From Rathayibacter sp. VKM Ac-2857 (GTDB lineage: Bacteria > Actinomycetota > Actinomycetes > Actinomycetales > Microbacteriaceae): a DNA stretch of 64,000 nucleotides. This document shows positions 54,809 to 64,000 of this stretch, piece after piece (position 1 is the first letter of the stretch; every line of letters starts with the position of its first letter). The stretch covers positions 62,001 through 126,000 of the forward strand of contig NZ_JABMLE010000004.1 of NCBI RefSeq assembly GCF_013205025.1, read 5' to 3'. The position numbers and the translations under genes were made by a program. The notes below the pieces were generated by a model. The model did no database searches and was not told the DNA's origin. It saw only the letters and a list, made by a program, of their open reading frames with translations.

Positions 54809-57800
54809 ATGTTCTCGAAGATCCTTGTGGCCAACCGCGGCGAGATCGCGATCCGCGCCTTCCGGGCCGCGTACGAGCTGGGGGCCCGCACGGTCGCCGT
54901 CTACCCGTACGAGGACCGCAACTCGATGCACCGCCTGAAGGCGGACGAGGCGTACCAGATCGGCGAGAAGGGCCACCCGGTCCGCGCCTACCTCGACGTC
55001 GCCGAGATCGTCCGGGTCGCCGTGGAGTGCGGCGCCGACGCGATCTACCCGGGCTACGGCTTCCTCTCCGAGAACCCCGATCTCGCGCGCGCCGCGACCG
55101 ACGCGGGGATCGCCTTCATCGGCCCGCCCGCGCGCGTCCTCGAGATGGCCGGCAACAAGGTCACCGCGAAGGAGCACGCGGCCGCGGCCGGGGTGCCCGT
55201 CCTGCGCTCCACTCCCGCCTCGCGCGACATCGACGAGCTCCTCGCCGGTGCCGAGGCGATCGGGTTCCCGATCTTCGCCAAGGCGGTCGCCGGCGGCGGC
55301 GGTCGCGGCATGCGGCGGGTCGACGCCCCCGGCGAGCTGCGCGCGGCGCTCGAGGCGGCGATGCGCGAGGCCGACAGCGCGTTCGGCGACCCGACGATGT
55401 TCCTCGAGCAGGCGGTCGTCCGCCCGCGGCACATCGAGGTGCAGATCCTCGCCGACGCCACCGGCGAGACCGTGCACCTGTTCGAGCGCGACTGCTCGGT
55501 GCAGCGGCGGCACCAGAAGGTGGTCGAGATCGCCCCCGCGCCGAACCTCGACGAGGCGACCCGGCAGGCGATGCACCGGGACGCGATCGCGTTCGCCCGC
55601 TCGATCGGCTACGAGAACGCCGGCACGGTCGAGTTCCTCCTCGACACCGCGGGGGAGCGCGCCGGGGAGCACGTCTTCATCGAGATGAACCCGCGCATCC
55701 AGGTCGAGCACACGGTGACGGAGGAGGTCACCGACGTCGACCTCGTCGCGAGCCAGATGCGCATCGCCTTCGGGCAGACGCTGGCCGAGCTCGGCCTCAC
55801 CCAGGGCGAGCTGCGACTGCACGGCGCCGCCCTGCAGTGCCGGATCACCACCGAGGACCCCGCCGCCGGCTTCCGCCCCGACACCGGCAAGATCACGACC
55901 TACCGCTCGCCGGGCGGCGGCGGCATCCGCCTCGACGGCGGCACGATCAACCCGGGCGCGCAGATCAGCCCGCACTTCGACTCGATGCTCGCCAAGCTCA
56001 CCTGCCGCGGGCGCGACTTCCCGGCCGCCGTGAACCGCGCGAAGCGGGCGCTGGCCGAGTTCCGGATCCGCGGCGTCTCGACGAACATCCCGTTCCTGCA
56101 GGCCGTGCTCGACGACCCGGCGTTCGCGGCGGGCGACCTCAGCACCGCCTTCATCGACGAGCGGCCCCAGCTGCTGGCCGGGCGGGAGTCGCGCGACCGC
56201 GGCACGAAGCTGCTCACCTGGCTCGCGGAGGTTACGGTCAACCAGCCGCACGGCGCCCTGCCGCCCGGGGTCGCCCCCGTGGAGAAGCTGCCCGTCCTCG
56301 ACACCGCCGCGCCGCTCGTCGACGGCTCGCGTCAGCGCCTGCTCGAGCTCGGCCCCCGCGGCTTCGCCGCCGCCCTGCGCGCGCAGACGGCCCTGGCCGT
56401 GACCGACACCACCTTCCGCGACGCGCACCAGTCGCTCCTGGCGACCCGGGTGCGCTCCCGCGACCTGATCGCGGTCGCCCCGGCCGTCGCGCGCTCGACG
56501 CCGGAGCTGCTCTCGGTCGAGGCCTGGGGCGGGGCGACCTACGACGTCGCGCTGCGCTTCCTCGGCGAGGACCCCTGGGAGCGGCTCGCGTCGCTCCGCG
56601 AGGCACTGCCGAACGTCGCGATCCAGATGCTGCTGCGCGGGCGCAACACCGTCGGCTACACGCCGTACCCGGTCGCGGTCACCGACGCCTTCGTCCGGGA
56701 GGCGGCCGACACCGGCGTCGACGTCTTCCGGATCTTCGACGCGCTCAACGACGTCGCGCAGATGCGCCCGGCGATCGACGCGGTGCTGGCGACGGGCAGC
56801 ACGCTCGCCGAGGTGGCGGTCTGCTACACCGGCGACCTGCTCGATCCGGCCGAGGACCTCTACACGCTGGACTACTACCTCCGCCTCGCCGAGCAGATCG
56901 TCGAGGCGGGAGCGCACGTGCTCGCCGTCAAGGACATGGCGGGACTCCTCCGGCCCTACGCCGCCGCGAAGCTCGTCGGCGCGCTGCGCGAGCGCTTCGA
57001 CCTCCCGGTGCACGTGCACACCCACGACACCGCGGGCGGCCAGCTGGCGACGCTCCTCGCCGCGGCCGAGGCGGGCGCCGACGCGGTGGACGCCGCCAGC
57101 GCCCCGATGGCGGGCACGACGAGCCAGCCCTCGCTCTCCGCGCTGGTGGCCGCCCTCGCGCACACCCCGCGCGACACCGGCCTCAGCCTGCAGGCGGTCT
57201 CCGACCTCGAGCCCTACTGGGAGGCGGTCCGCCGGCTCTACCGTCCGTTCGAGTCCGGGCTGCCCGGTCCGACCGGCCGCGTCTACCGGCACGAGATCCC
57301 GGGCGGTCAGCTCTCGAACCTGCGCCAGCAGGCGATCGCCCTCGGCCTGGCCGACCGCTTCGAGGTCGTCGAGGACCTCTACGCCGCGGCCGACCGGATC
57401 CTCGGCCGGGTGCCCAAGGTCACGCCGTCCTCGAAGGTGGTCGGCGACCTGGCGCTGCACCTCGCCGCGGTCGACGCCGATCCGGCCGACTTCGCCGAGA
57501 ACCCGCAGAACTACGACATCCCCGACTCCGTGGTCGGCTTCATGGCCGGCGAGCTCGGCGAGCTGCCCGGCGGCTGGCCCGAGCCGTTCCGCACCCGCGT
57601 GCTGGCGGGCCGCGACGTCCGGATCGGCACGACGGAGGTGTCGGCGGAGGACACGGCGACGCTCGCCGGTGACGACGCCGCCGCGCGCCGGTCGACCCTG
57701 AACCGACTGCTCTTCCCCGGCCCGGCGAAGCAGTTCCTCGACGTCCGGGAGACCTACGGCGACGTCTCCGCGCTCGACACGGCCGACTACCTCTACGGGC

Positions 57801-58216
57801 TGCGGCAGGGCGAGGAGCACGTCGTCGAGATCGCGCGCGGCGTCCGCCTCTTCGTCGGACTCGAGGCCATCGGCGACGCCGACGCCAAGGGCATGCGCAC
57901 CGTGATGACGACGCTCAACGGCCAGCTGCGCCCGGTGTTCGTCCGCGACGCGACGATCGCGGTCGACAGCACCAGTGCCGAGAAGGCGGACCGGACGGAG
58001 CCGGGGCACGTCGCCGCCCCGTTCGCCGGGGTCGTCACGGTCAAGGTCGCCGTCGGCGACGAGATCGCGGCCGGCGCCGCCGTCGCGACGATCGAGGCGA
58101 TGAAGATGGAGGCGGCGATCACCAGCCCGATCGCGGGTGTCGTCCGGCGGCTGGCCGTCCCCGCGACCCAGCAGGTGGACGCGGGCGATCTGCTCGTCGT
58201 CGTGGCCGGGGCCTAG
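54809..58216 (+). CDS. pyc: Pyruvate carboxylase
   Basis: The 1135-residue multidomain enzyme converts pyruvate, ATP and bicarbonate to oxaloacetate. In order: biotin carboxylase (KILVANRGEIAIRAFRAA, ATP-grasp GGGGRGMRRV, EMNPRIQVEHTVTEE), carboxyltransferase (TDTTFRDAHQSLLATRVRS, HTHDTAGGQLAT), and the biotin carrier with EAMKMEAAI near residue 1098 (biotinyl-lysine). AAGGA lies 7 nt before ATG 54809. It stands between two ParA/MinD-like genes; this position is probably incidental. Confidence 0.96.
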   Translation: MFSKILVANRGEIAIRAFRAAYELGARTVAVYPYEDRNSMHRLKADEAYQIGEKGHPVRAYLDVAEIVRVAVECGADAIYPGYGFLSENPDLARAATDAGIAFIGPPARVLEMAGNKVTAKEHAAAAGVPVLRSTPASRDIDELLAGAEAIGFPIFAKAVAGGGGRGMRRVDAPGELRAALEAAMREADSAFGDPTMFLEQAVVRPRHIEVQILADATGETVHLFERDCSVQRRHQKVVEIAPAPNLDEATRQAMHRDAIAFARSIGYENAGTVEFLLDTAGERAGEHVFIEMNPRIQVEHTVTEEVTDVDLVASQMRIAFGQTLAELGLTQGELRLHGAALQCRITTEDPAAGFRPDTGKITTYRSPGGGGIRLDGGTINPGAQISPHFDSMLAKLTCRGRDFPAAVNRAKRALAEFRIRGVSTNIPFLQAVLDDPAFAAGDLSTAFIDERPQLLAGRESRDRGTKLLTWLAEVTVNQPHGALPPGVAPVEKLPVLDTAAPLVDGSRQRLLELGPRGFAAALRAQTALAVTDTTFRDAHQSLLATRVRSRDLIAVAPAVARSTPELLSVEAWGGATYDVALRFLGEDPWERLASLREALPNVAIQMLLRGRNTVGYTPYPVAVTDAFVREAADTGVDVFRIFDALNDVAQMRPAIDAVLATGSTLAEVAVCYTGDLLDPAEDLYTLDYYLRLAEQIVEAGAHVLAVKDMAGLLRPYAAAKLVGALRERFDLPVHVHTHDTAGGQLATLLAAAEAGADAVDAASAPMAGTTSQPSLSALVAALAHTPRDTGLSLQAVSDLEPYWEAVRRLYRPFESGLPGPTGRVYRHEIPGGQLSNLRQQAIALGLADRFEVVEDLYAAADRILGRVPKVTPSSKVVGDLALHLAAVDADPADFAENPQNYDIPDSVVGFMAGELGELPGGWPEPFRTRVLAGRDVRIGTTEVSAEDTATLAGDDAAARRSTLNRLLFPGPAKQFLDVRETYGDVSALDTADYLYGLRQGEEHVVEIARGVRLFVGLEAIGDADAKGMRTVMTTLNGQLRPVFVRDATIAVDSTSAEKADRTEPGHVAAPFAGVVTVKVAVGDEIAAGAAVATIEAMKMEAAITSPIAGVVRRLAVPATQQVDAGDLLVVVAGA

Positions 58217-58266
58217 CAGGCTCCCGCCCGGGATCGCAGCCCGGGGATCGGCCTGAGTGCCGCCGG

Positions 58267-58272
58267 TACACT
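58267..58272 (+). promoter_or_regulatory. -10 element TACACT before the MinD-like gene
   Basis: TACACT is followed 28 nt later by the ATG at 58301, with GGAAGGAGG (58282-58290) in between. Transcription here would give a short conventional leader. Confidence 0.45.
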
Positions 58273-58300
58273 GACCGCAAGCGGAAGGAGGCTCGTTCGC

Positions 58301-59737
58301 ATGGATGAGCGCAACGACGACCAGCCCGATCTCGACACCGGCCCGACCCCTCGGACGGCGCTCGACGCGGCGCGGGACTCCGAGCAGTACGCGCCGCGCG
58401 CGAGCGACACCGCTCCCACCCGCATCCCGGACGGCATCCGGCTCGAGTCGCCGGCTCCGGCACGGCGCCGCTCCAGCGCTCCGGCCCCCGTCGAGGACCC
58501 CACCGTCGACGTCGGCCGGCTCGGGATCCCCGACGCCCCCGGCGCCGTCCGCCCCGTCTCGGCCGGCATCGCCGCGCGCGACGAGGTGTCGGTGCTGCCC
58601 GAGGACTCCGGCGAGCGGCCGCGGGGCCGCGGCGAGCACTGCCCGGCCGAGCCCCGTCCGTCCGAGCCCGTGGCGCACGAGCCCGCATCGGCCGAGCCCG
58701 TCACGGGTGAGGCCTCCGCCGAGCCCGCCCCCGGTGTCACCCGCCGCGACCGGCTCCGCGCCGAGTCCGGCACCGCTGCCGGCACGTCCTCGACGCCCGA
58801 GTCCGCGTCGATGCTCACGCCCGACCGCCTGCTCGAGGTCAACCGCAAGACCCGGCCCGCGCCGACCGGGGGCTGGAACCGCTTCGTCTACGGCCTCACC
58901 TTCCACACCGTCAACCTCGGCGACTCGGCGAAGGTCCAGGCCTGGAAGGCGATGGACGAGCGGATCGGCCGCCAGTTCGAGGGCGGCACCCGCTTCGTCC
59001 CGGTGATGACCCGCAAGGGCGGCGTCGGCAAGACGACCGTCACGACCCTGCTCGGGATGGCCCTCGCCGACTCGCGCGAGGACCGCATCATCGCGGTCGA
59101 CGCCAACCCCGACCGCGGAACCCTCGCCGAGCGCGTCCCCAAGCAGACCCGCTCGACCGTCCGCGACGTCGTCAACCGCGCCTCCGGGGTGACCGGCTTC
59201 ACCGAGTTCTCCACCATGGTCTCGCGCGACGAGACCCGGCTCGACGTCCTGGCCTCCGACACCGACCCGCAGCTCTCCGAGGCCTTCGACGAGGACGACT
59301 ACAACGTCGTCGCCGACCTCGTCGAGCGCTTCTACTCCATCATGCTCACCGACTGCGGCACCGGCATCGTGCACTCGGTGATGCGCGCGACGCTGCAGCG
59401 CGCGGACAGCGTGGTGATCGTCTCCGGCGGCAGCGTCGACGAGGCGCGCCTCGCCTCCGAGACCCTCACCTGGCTCGACGCGAACGGCTACGGCGATCTC
59501 GTTCGGAACGCCGTGGTCGCGCTGAACACCGCGACGCAGGGCACCAGCCTGGTGAAGCTCGAGGAGATCGAGTCGCATTTCCGCTCGCGGGTCCGCGACA
59601 TCGTCCGCATCCCCTACGACCCGGTGCTCGCCGCCGGCTCGGTCGTGAAGTGGGAGCAGCTGCGCCCCGCGACCCAGGAGGCCGCGCGCGTGCTCGCCGC
59701 GCTCGTCGTCGAGGGAATCCCGGTCCGTCGTGCCTGA
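58301..59737 (+). CDS. MinD/ParA-like ATPase with long disordered N-terminus
   Basis: The 478-residue protein starts with about 180 residues rich in Pro, Ala, Glu and Asp that are probably disordered. The ATPase domain follows, with the deviant Walker A RKGGVGKTT near residue 238, AVDANPDRGTLAERV and LTDCGTGIVHSVMRATLQRAD. This layout resembles the MinD-like proteins linked to type VII (ESX) secretion in actinobacteria, such as EspI, though no other secretion gene is nearby. GGAAGGAGG fixes the start. The next gene overlaps by 8 nt. Confidence 0.85.
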   Translation: MDERNDDQPDLDTGPTPRTALDAARDSEQYAPRASDTAPTRIPDGIRLESPAPARRRSSAPAPVEDPTVDVGRLGIPDAPGAVRPVSAGIAARDEVSVLPEDSGERPRGRGEHCPAEPRPSEPVAHEPASAEPVTGEASAEPAPGVTRRDRLRAESGTAAGTSSTPESASMLTPDRLLEVNRKTRPAPTGGWNRFVYGLTFHTVNLGDSAKVQAWKAMDERIGRQFEGGTRFVPVMTRKGGVGKTTVTTLLGMALADSREDRIIAVDANPDRGTLAERVPKQTRSTVRDVVNRASGVTGFTEFSTMVSRDETRLDVLASDTDPQLSEAFDEDDYNVVADLVERFYSIMLTDCGTGIVHSVMRATLQRADSVVIVSGGSVDEARLASETLTWLDANGYGDLVRNAVVALNTATQGTSLVKLEEIESHFRSRVRDIVRIPYDPVLAAGSVVKWEQLRPATQEAARVLAALVVEGIPVRRA

Positions 59738-61202
59738 GGCGGTCGTGACGGACGCCGCGGCGCCTGAGGAGGGCGACTCCACGGAGACCCTGACGTTCGA
59801 CCTGATCGTGCTCGGCGCCGGCTCCGGCAACTCGATCGTCGGCCCCGAGTGGGCCGGCTCCCGTGTCGCGATCCTCGACGACGGCGAGTGGTTCGGCGGC
59901 ACCTGCCTCAACGCCGGCTGCATCCCGACCAAGATGTTCGTGCACGTCGCCGACATCGTGACCGACGTCGACCAGGGCGACCGGGTCGGCGTGCACGGCC
60001 GCGTGGCCCGGCCCGAGTGGGCCGAGGTGCGCGACCGCGTCTTCGGCCGCACCGACGCGATCAGTGCCGGCGGGCTGGACTACCGGGCCAACCGCTCCGA
60101 GAACGTCACCGTGCTGCGCGAGAGCTTCGGCTTCGAGTCGCTCGGCGACGGCGTGGCGCCGCACGTGCTGGTCAGCGCGAGCGGCCTGCGGATCAGCGCC
60201 CCGCAGGTCGTCGTCGCCGCCGGCTCGCGTCCGCGCCCGCTCCTGGCGGCCTACGAGCCCGACCCGCGGATCCACGACTCCGACTCGATCATGCGGATCG
60301 ACGAGCTCCCCGCGCGGATGCTCGTCCTCGGCGGCGGCGCGGTGGCGGTCGAGTTCGCCCACATCTTCTCGGCCTTCGGCACCGCGGTGACGGTCGCGGT
60401 CCGCGGCGACCGCCTGCTGCGCTCGCTCGACGAGGGCATCGCCCGCGGCTTCACGGCGCTGGCGCGCGAGCGCTGGGACGTCCGCATCGGCGTCTCCGCC
60501 GAGAGCGTCGAGGCGACTCCGACCGGGCTGGTCACCACCTTCGACGACGGCACCCGCGTCGAGACCGACACGATCCTCGTCGCCACCGGGCGCGACCCGA
60601 ACAGCGACACCATCGCCGCGGCCTCCGTCGGCATCGACCTGCACCCCGACGGCCGGGTGGTCGTCGACGACGAGCAGCGGGTCCTCTCCGGCGGGCGCGT
60701 CGTCCCCGGGCTCTTCGCGCTCGGCGACGTCTCCTCCGAGTGGCAGCTCAAGCACGTCGCCAACCACGAGGCCAGGCTCGTCGCGCACAATCTGCTGCAC
60801 CCGGGCGAGATGCTCTCGAACACGCTCGCTCCGGTGCCCGGCGCGATCTTCGCGCACCCGCAGATCGCCCACTTCGGTCTCACGGAGCGGGAGGCGGGGG
60901 AGCGCGGCATCGACGTCGTCGCCGTCACCCAGGAGTTCGGCTCCACCGCCTACGGCTGGGCGATGGAGGACGACTCCAGCATCTGCACCCTCGTCGTCGG
61001 ACTCGACGGCGAGCTGCTCGGCGCGCACCTGATGGGTCCGCAGGCGAGTATCCTCATTCAGCCGCTCGTCCAGGCCGCCAGCGCGGGGGTCGGGATCCGC
61101 GGTCTCGCCCGCAGCCAGTACTGGCCGCACCCCGCGGCGAGCGAAGTCGTCGAGAACGCCCTCCTCTCCGCCGAGGAGGCACTGAGGGAGCGCACCGCAT
61201 GA
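59730..61202 (+). CDS. mtr: Mycothione reductase-type FAD disulfide oxidoreductase
   Basis: The 490-residue protein has an FAD-binding motif ([11 protein letters not shown]), the redox pair CLNAGC (Cys59, Cys64) in [14 protein letters not shown], an NAD(P)H site ([16 protein letters not shown]) and a C-terminal [12 protein letters not shown] with the catalytic His-Glu. This combination is typical of mycothione reductase, which recycles oxidised mycothiol, the low-molecular-weight thiol of actinobacteria. A dihydrolipoamide dehydrogenase cannot be fully excluded. The GTG start overlaps the previous gene. Confidence 0.88.
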   Translation: MPEAVVTDAAAPEEGDSTETLTFDLIVLGAGSGNSIVGPEWAGSRVAILDDGEWFGGTCLNAGCIPTKMFVHVADIVTDVDQGDRVGVHGRVARPEWAEVRDRVFGRTDAISAGGLDYRANRSENVTVLRESFGFESLGDGVAPHVLVSASGLRISAPQVVVAAGSRPRPLLAAYEPDPRIHDSDSIMRIDELPARMLVLGGGAVAVEFAHIFSAFGTAVTVAVRGDRLLRSLDEGIARGFTALARERWDVRIGVSAESVEATPTGLVTTFDDGTRVETDTILVATGRDPNSDTIAAASVGIDLHPDGRVVVDDEQRVLSGGRVVPGLFALGDVSSEWQLKHVANHEARLVAHNLLHPGEMLSNTLAPVPGAIFAHPQIAHFGLTEREAGERGIDVVAVTQEFGSTAYGWAMEDDSSICTLVVGLDGELLGAHLMGPQASILIQPLVQAASAGVGIRGLARSQYWPHPAASEVVENALLSAEEALRERTA

Positions 61203-61690
61203 CCGAACGCCAGATCCGGATCTTCGGCGATCCCGTCCTGAAGACGGTGTCCGCCCCGATCGAGACCGTCGACGACGGGATCCGCGGACTGGTCGAGGAC
61301 CTCGTCGACAGCGTGCGCACCCCCGGCCGCGCCGGCGTCGCCGCCCCGCAGATCGGCGTCAACCTCCGCGCGTTCAGCTACAACGTCGACGGCGTCGTCG
61401 GCTACGTCCTCAACCCCGAGATCGTCGAGCTGAGCGGCGAGCCCGAGCCCGTCGACGAGGGCTGCCTCTCCGTGCCGAACCTCTGGTACCCCGCGATCCG
61501 CTACCCGCACGCCAAGGTCCGCGGCACCGACCTCGACGGCAACGAGGTCGTCCTCGAGGGCGACGGCCTGATGGCTCAGGCCCTCCAGCACGAGTGCGAC
61601 CACCTCGACGGCCGCCTCTACCTCGACCGCCTCTCCAAGGACGACCGGCGGGCCGCCATGAAGGAAGTCCGCGAGAGCTCCTGGTTCTGA
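61199..61690 (+). CDS. def: Peptide deformylase
   Basis: The 163-residue metalloenzyme removes the formyl group from new N-termini. The three motifs are [15 protein letters not shown] (metal-binding Cys) and QHECDHLDG (two metal-binding His and the catalytic Glu). ATG 61199 overlaps the previous TGA by 4 nt, so it is coupled to mycothione reductase. A short hairpin terminator follows. Confidence 0.95.
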   Translation: MTERQIRIFGDPVLKTVSAPIETVDDGIRGLVEDLVDSVRTPGRAGVAAPQIGVNLRAFSYNVDGVVGYVLNPEIVELSGEPEPVDEGCLSVPNLWYPAIRYPHAKVRGTDLDGNEVVLEGDGLMAQALQHECDHLDGRLYLDRLSKDDRRAAMKEVRESSWF

Positions 61691-61697
61691 CTTGATT

Positions 61698-61722
61698 CCG
61701 AGCCGGTCCCTGCCCGGCTCGG
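61698..61722 (+). terminator. 9-bp stem terminator after peptide deformylase
   Basis: CCGAGCCGG (61698-61706) pairs with CCGGCTCGG (61714-61722) around a 7-nt loop, 7 bp past the stop codon. No T-run follows. Confidence 0.65.
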
Positions 61723-61850
61723 CGCGGTCGGCCTCCTGGGGTTGCCGGGTTCCGCAGAGCGTCGTGCGTCCGCCGACGTCGAAGCGCTGGAACGCGCTTC
61801 GCCGGATACGGCTCGGCCTTCGGCCATCGCCCTCCGGCCGGCTGGCGCAT

Positions 61851-61911
61851 CATGTTGATCGAGTAGCCCGCGCAGCGGCGCAGCATGCTGATCGAGTAGC
61901 CCGCGGAGCGG
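61851..61911 (+). repeat. Two truncated copies of the palindromic repeat
   Basis: CATGTTGATCGAGTAGCCCG (61851) and CATGCTGATCGAGTAGCCCG (61883). Both carry the GATC variant that otherwise marks the right-hand arm, so the following full elements lie in the opposite orientation. Confidence 0.82.
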
Positions 61912-61916
61912 CGCTG

Positions 61917-62043
61917 CATGCTGATCGAGTAGCCCGCGGAGCGGGCGTATCGAGATCCACCAGCGTCAGAAGTGGAGTCTGCAGACCCGCCCTGCTGAGG
62001 ACGGCGGGTCTCGATACGCCCTGCGGGCTACTCGACCAGCATG
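61917..62043 (-). repeat. Palindromic repeat, full copy (127 bp), reverse orientation
   Basis: Begins CATGCTGATCGAGTAG and ends CTACTCGACCAGCATG, so it is inverted relative to the copies at 10436-53707. The hairpin next to the end is GCCCTGCGGGC, and the interior has GGAGTCTGCAGACCCG. Confidence 0.9.
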
Positions 62044-62082
62044 ATCCGCAGAGCTGGCGGAGGACCTGCGGTCTCCGCGCTC

Positions 62083-62211
62083 CATGCTGATCGAGTAGGC
62101 CGCGGAGCGGGCGTATCGAGATCCACCAGCGTCAGGAGTGGAGTCTGCAGACCCGCCCTGCTGGAGACGGTGGGTCTCGATACGCCCCTGCGGGGCTACT
62201 CGACCAGCATG
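62083..62211 (-). repeat. Palindromic repeat, full copy (129 bp), reverse orientation
   Basis: Nearly the same as the copy at 61917, with inner hairpin GCCCCTGCGGGGC: the paired bases differ together from the neighbour's GCCCTGCGGGC. Confidence 0.9.
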
Positions 62212-62219
62212 AGCCTGCC

Positions 62220-62262
62220 CATGCTGATCGAGTGGGCCGCGGAGCGGGGGTGTCGAGATCCG
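62220..62262 (-). repeat. Degenerate half copy of the palindromic repeat
   Basis: CATGCTGATCGAGTGGGCCG then GTGTCGAGATCC; it has several mismatches. It ends 15 bp before the stop of the acyl-CoA synthetase gene. Confidence 0.75.
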
Positions 62263-62277
62263 CCGTGGACGGACGAT

Positions 62278-64000
62278 TCAGCGGAGGCTGATGCCCTCCG
62301 TGGCGGGGGCGGCGCTGTAGACGCTGCTGATGGTCGCCGCGAAGTCGTCGAGGATGACGTTCCGCTTGATGCTCATCTTCGGGGTGAGGTGGCCGCTCGC
62401 CTCGGTGAACTCGGTGCGCAGGATCACGAACTTGCGAATCGACTCGGCGCGCGAGACGCGCGCGTTCGCGGCGTCGACGGCGCGCTGCACCTCGGCGAGG
62501 ACGGCCGGGTTCACGGCCGCCTGCTCGAGCGTCAGCGTCGCGTCCTGGCCGTTGTTGGCGAGCCACGTCGGCAGCATCTCCGGGTCGAGGGTCACCAGCG
62601 CCGCGATGAACGGCCGCTGGTCGCCGACGACGACGACCTGCCCGACGAGCGGGTTGGCGCGGATCGGGTCCTCGAGCGCGGCCGGCGCGACGTTCTTGCC
62701 GCCGGCCGTGACGATGATCTCCTTCTTCCGCCCGGTGACGCGAAGGTAGCCCTCCTCGTCGAGCGAGCCCAGGTCGCCGGTCTTGAACCACTCGCCGTCG
62801 AAGGCCTCGGCCGTCGCCTTCTCGTCGTTCCAGTAGCCGCCGAAGACGTCGATGCCGCGCACCTGGATCTCGCCGTCGGCCGCGATCCGGATCGAGCAGC
62901 CGGGCATCGCCGGGCCGACCGAGCCGATCTTGAAGCGCTCGGTCCGGTTGACCGTCGCGGGCGCCGTCGTCTCGGTGAGTCCGTAGCCCTCGAGGATCTT
63001 GATGCCGAGGCTGTGGAAGAAGTGACCGAGCCGGTCGCCGAGCGGAGCGGAGCCCGACACGGCGTAGCGGACGTTGCCGCCCATCGCGATGCGCAGCTTC
63101 GAGTAGACGAGCCGGTCGAACAGCAGGAACTGCAGCTTCAGCGCGAGCGGCACCGAGCCCGCCTCGACGGCGATCGAGTGCGCGACGGCGACGTCGGCCG
63201 CGCGGCGGAAGATCTTGCCCTTGCCGCCCGCCTCGGCCTTCTGCTCCGCCGAGTTGTAGACCTTCTCGAACACGCGCGGCACGGCCAGCAGGAACGTCGG
63301 CTTGAACGAGCCGAGCGAGGGCAGCAGCTGCTTGGTGTCGGCCTGGTGGCCGACCTTCACTCCGCCGTGCACGCAGAGGATGGCGATGAAGCGCGCGAAG
63401 ACGTGCGCCGTCGTGATGAAGAGCAGCGTCGACGCGCCCGGCTGGTGGATCAGCTCGGTCAGCGCGACCGCGGAGTTGCGGCTGAGCTCGACGAAGTTGG
63501 AGTGCCGGATGATGCAGCCCTTGGGCCGGCCGGTCGAGCCGGAGGTGTAGATGATCGTCGCGACGTCGGCGCCGGTGGCGAGCGAGCGGCGGCGCTCGAT
63601 CTCGGCGTCGGGCACGTCGACCCCGCGGGCGGCGAGCTTGTCGAGGTCGCCGAGGCCGATCTGCCAGGCGAGCCGGACATCGGGGAGGTCCGCGCGGACC
63701 TCGTCGAAGCGCGCGAAGTGGTCGGCCGTCTCGACGATGACGGCGTGCGCGCCGGAGTCGGCCAGGTTCCACTGCACCTGCGCGGGGGAGGAGGTCTCGT
63801 AGACCGGCACGAGGACGCCGCCGGCGAACCACACCGCGAAGTCGATCAGCGTCCACTCGTAGCGGGTCTTGCAGATCAGCCCGATCTTGTCGCCGGGCTC
63901 GATGCCCGCCGCGACGAGGCCCTTCGCGAGGGCGGTGACCTGGTCGAGGAACTCGCGCGCCGTGACGTCGCGCCAGCCGGCGCCGTCCGGCAGGGCGAAG
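62278..64000 (-). CDS. Long-chain acyl-CoA synthetase (AMP-binding), N-terminus beyond the window
   Basis: At least 574 codons read open to the right edge; the true start lies outside. The frame enters with DVTAREFLDQVTALAKGLVA and CKTRYEWTLIDFAVWFAGG, the usual N-terminal lobe of FadD15-type enzymes. The AMP-binding motif is YTSGSTGRPKG, followed by GYGLTETTA, FKTGDLGSLDEEGYLRVTGRKKE and the catalytic Lys region near the C-terminus. It activates fatty acids to acyl-CoA through acyl-AMP. A GTG at 63834 could be called a start but would cut conserved sequence. Confidence 0.92.
   Translation of the reverse strand, partial: FALPDGAGWRDVTAREFLDQVTALAKGLVAAGIEPGDKIGLICKTRYEWTLIDFAVWFAGGVLVPVYETSSPAQVQWNLADSGAHAVIVETADHFARFDEVRADLPDVRLAWQIGLGDLDKLAARGVDVPDAEIERRRSLATGADVATIIYTSGSTGRPKGCIIRHSNFVELSRNSAVALTELIHQPGASTLLFITTAHVFARFIAILCVHGGVKVGHQADTKQLLPSLGSFKPTFLLAVPRVFEKVYNSAEQKAEAGGKGKIFRRAADVAVAHSIAVEAGSVPLALKLQFLLFDRLVYSKLRIAMGGNVRYAVSGSAPLGDRLGHFFHSLGIKILEGYGLTETTAPATVNRTERFKIGSVGPAMPGCSIRIAADGEIQVRGIDVFGGYWNDEKATAEAFDGEWFKTGDLGSLDEEGYLRVTGRKKEIIVTAGGKNVAPAALEDPIRANPLVGQVVVVGDQRPFIAALVTLDPEMLPTWLANNGQDATLTLEQAAVNPAVLAEVQRAVDAANARVSRAESIRKFVILRTEFTEASGHLTPKMSIKRNVILDDFAATISSVYSAAPATEGISLR

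Noticed and set aside
53342-60052. A 2236-codon open frame on the minus strand
   Set aside because: It is antisense to pyc, MinD-like and mtr genes and full of Arg/Asp/Gly/His low-complexity sequence. The real genes on the other strand have complete catalytic motifs.
63834-63834. GTG start of the acyl-CoA synthetase
   Set aside because: The frame remains open to the right edge and encodes conserved N-terminal sequence, so the gene is partial and its start lies outside.

Overview
This window looks like chromosomal DNA of a high-GC Gram-positive actinobacterium, most probably Microbacteriaceae (Rathayibacter or Curtobacterium-like). The basis is the very GC-rich codon use, a mycothione-reductase-type enzyme, the garA-ftsR pair, PEP carboxylase plus pyruvate carboxylase, a DUF222/HNH protein, many leaderless promoters (TANNNT 5-8 nt before the start codon) and many copies of a palindromic intergenic repeat. 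The genus is inference. No rRNA, tRNA, CRISPR array, insertion sequence or prophage was recognised.

Left part (1-14.3 kb): a LysR regulator precedes a long co-directional cluster. It encodes an SsuD-like flavin monooxygenase, an acyl-CoA-dehydrogenase-fold monooxygenase (SfnB/DszC-like), a complete peptide-type ABC importer (binding lipoprotein, two permeases, fused double ATPase), a ketopantoate-reductase-like enzyme, an alpha/beta hydrolase with an aspartate in the nucleophile position, a GlcD-type FAD oxidase and a mercaptopyruvate-type sulfurtransferase. I read it as an uptake and desulfurisation pathway for an unidentified organosulfur compound. It is preceded by a leaderless 57-codon leader ORF ending in Cys-Ser-Cys, written with rare TGT codons and followed by C-rich DNA: a candidate cysteine-sensing attenuator. 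A flavin reductase lies just beyond on the opposite strand.

15-25 kb: a LigD-type polymerase domain converges with an ATP-dependent DNA ligase (NHEJ-like repair). Then comes a surface operon: a large proline-rich membrane protein with a duplicated motif, a DUF4397 protein and a class F sortase. A LolA/RseB-like exported protein with an ABC-2 exporter follows, ending in a 24-bp perfect terminator hairpin.

25-32 kb: LacI regulator, sugar ABC importer and a GH127 beta-L-arabinofuranosidase, a locus for plant arabinosides. 32-46 kb is mixed: NAD(P)HX epimerase, DUF222/HNH protein flanked by repeats, GntR regulator with gluconokinase, alanine dehydrogenase with divergent Lrp regulator, DNA glycosylase, LLM oxidoreductases, J-domain protein, S4 protein, class IV aminotransferase, VanZ protein, Nudix-NYN fusion and thioredoxin.

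46.7-64 kb: central metabolism and growth control: PEP carboxylase, zwf, CDP-alcohol phosphatidyltransferase, garA, ftsR, a second MerR regulator, two ParA/MinD-like ATPases around pyruvate carboxylase, mycothione reductase, peptide deformylase and a long-chain acyl-CoA synthetase that runs off the right edge.

A striking extra layer is the repeat family: seven full copies of about 110-130 bp with CATGCTGRTCGAGTAG ends and many half copies, always at gene ends. The inner hairpin varies in sequence but keeps its pairing, and in at least two places the repeat supplies a gene's stop codon.
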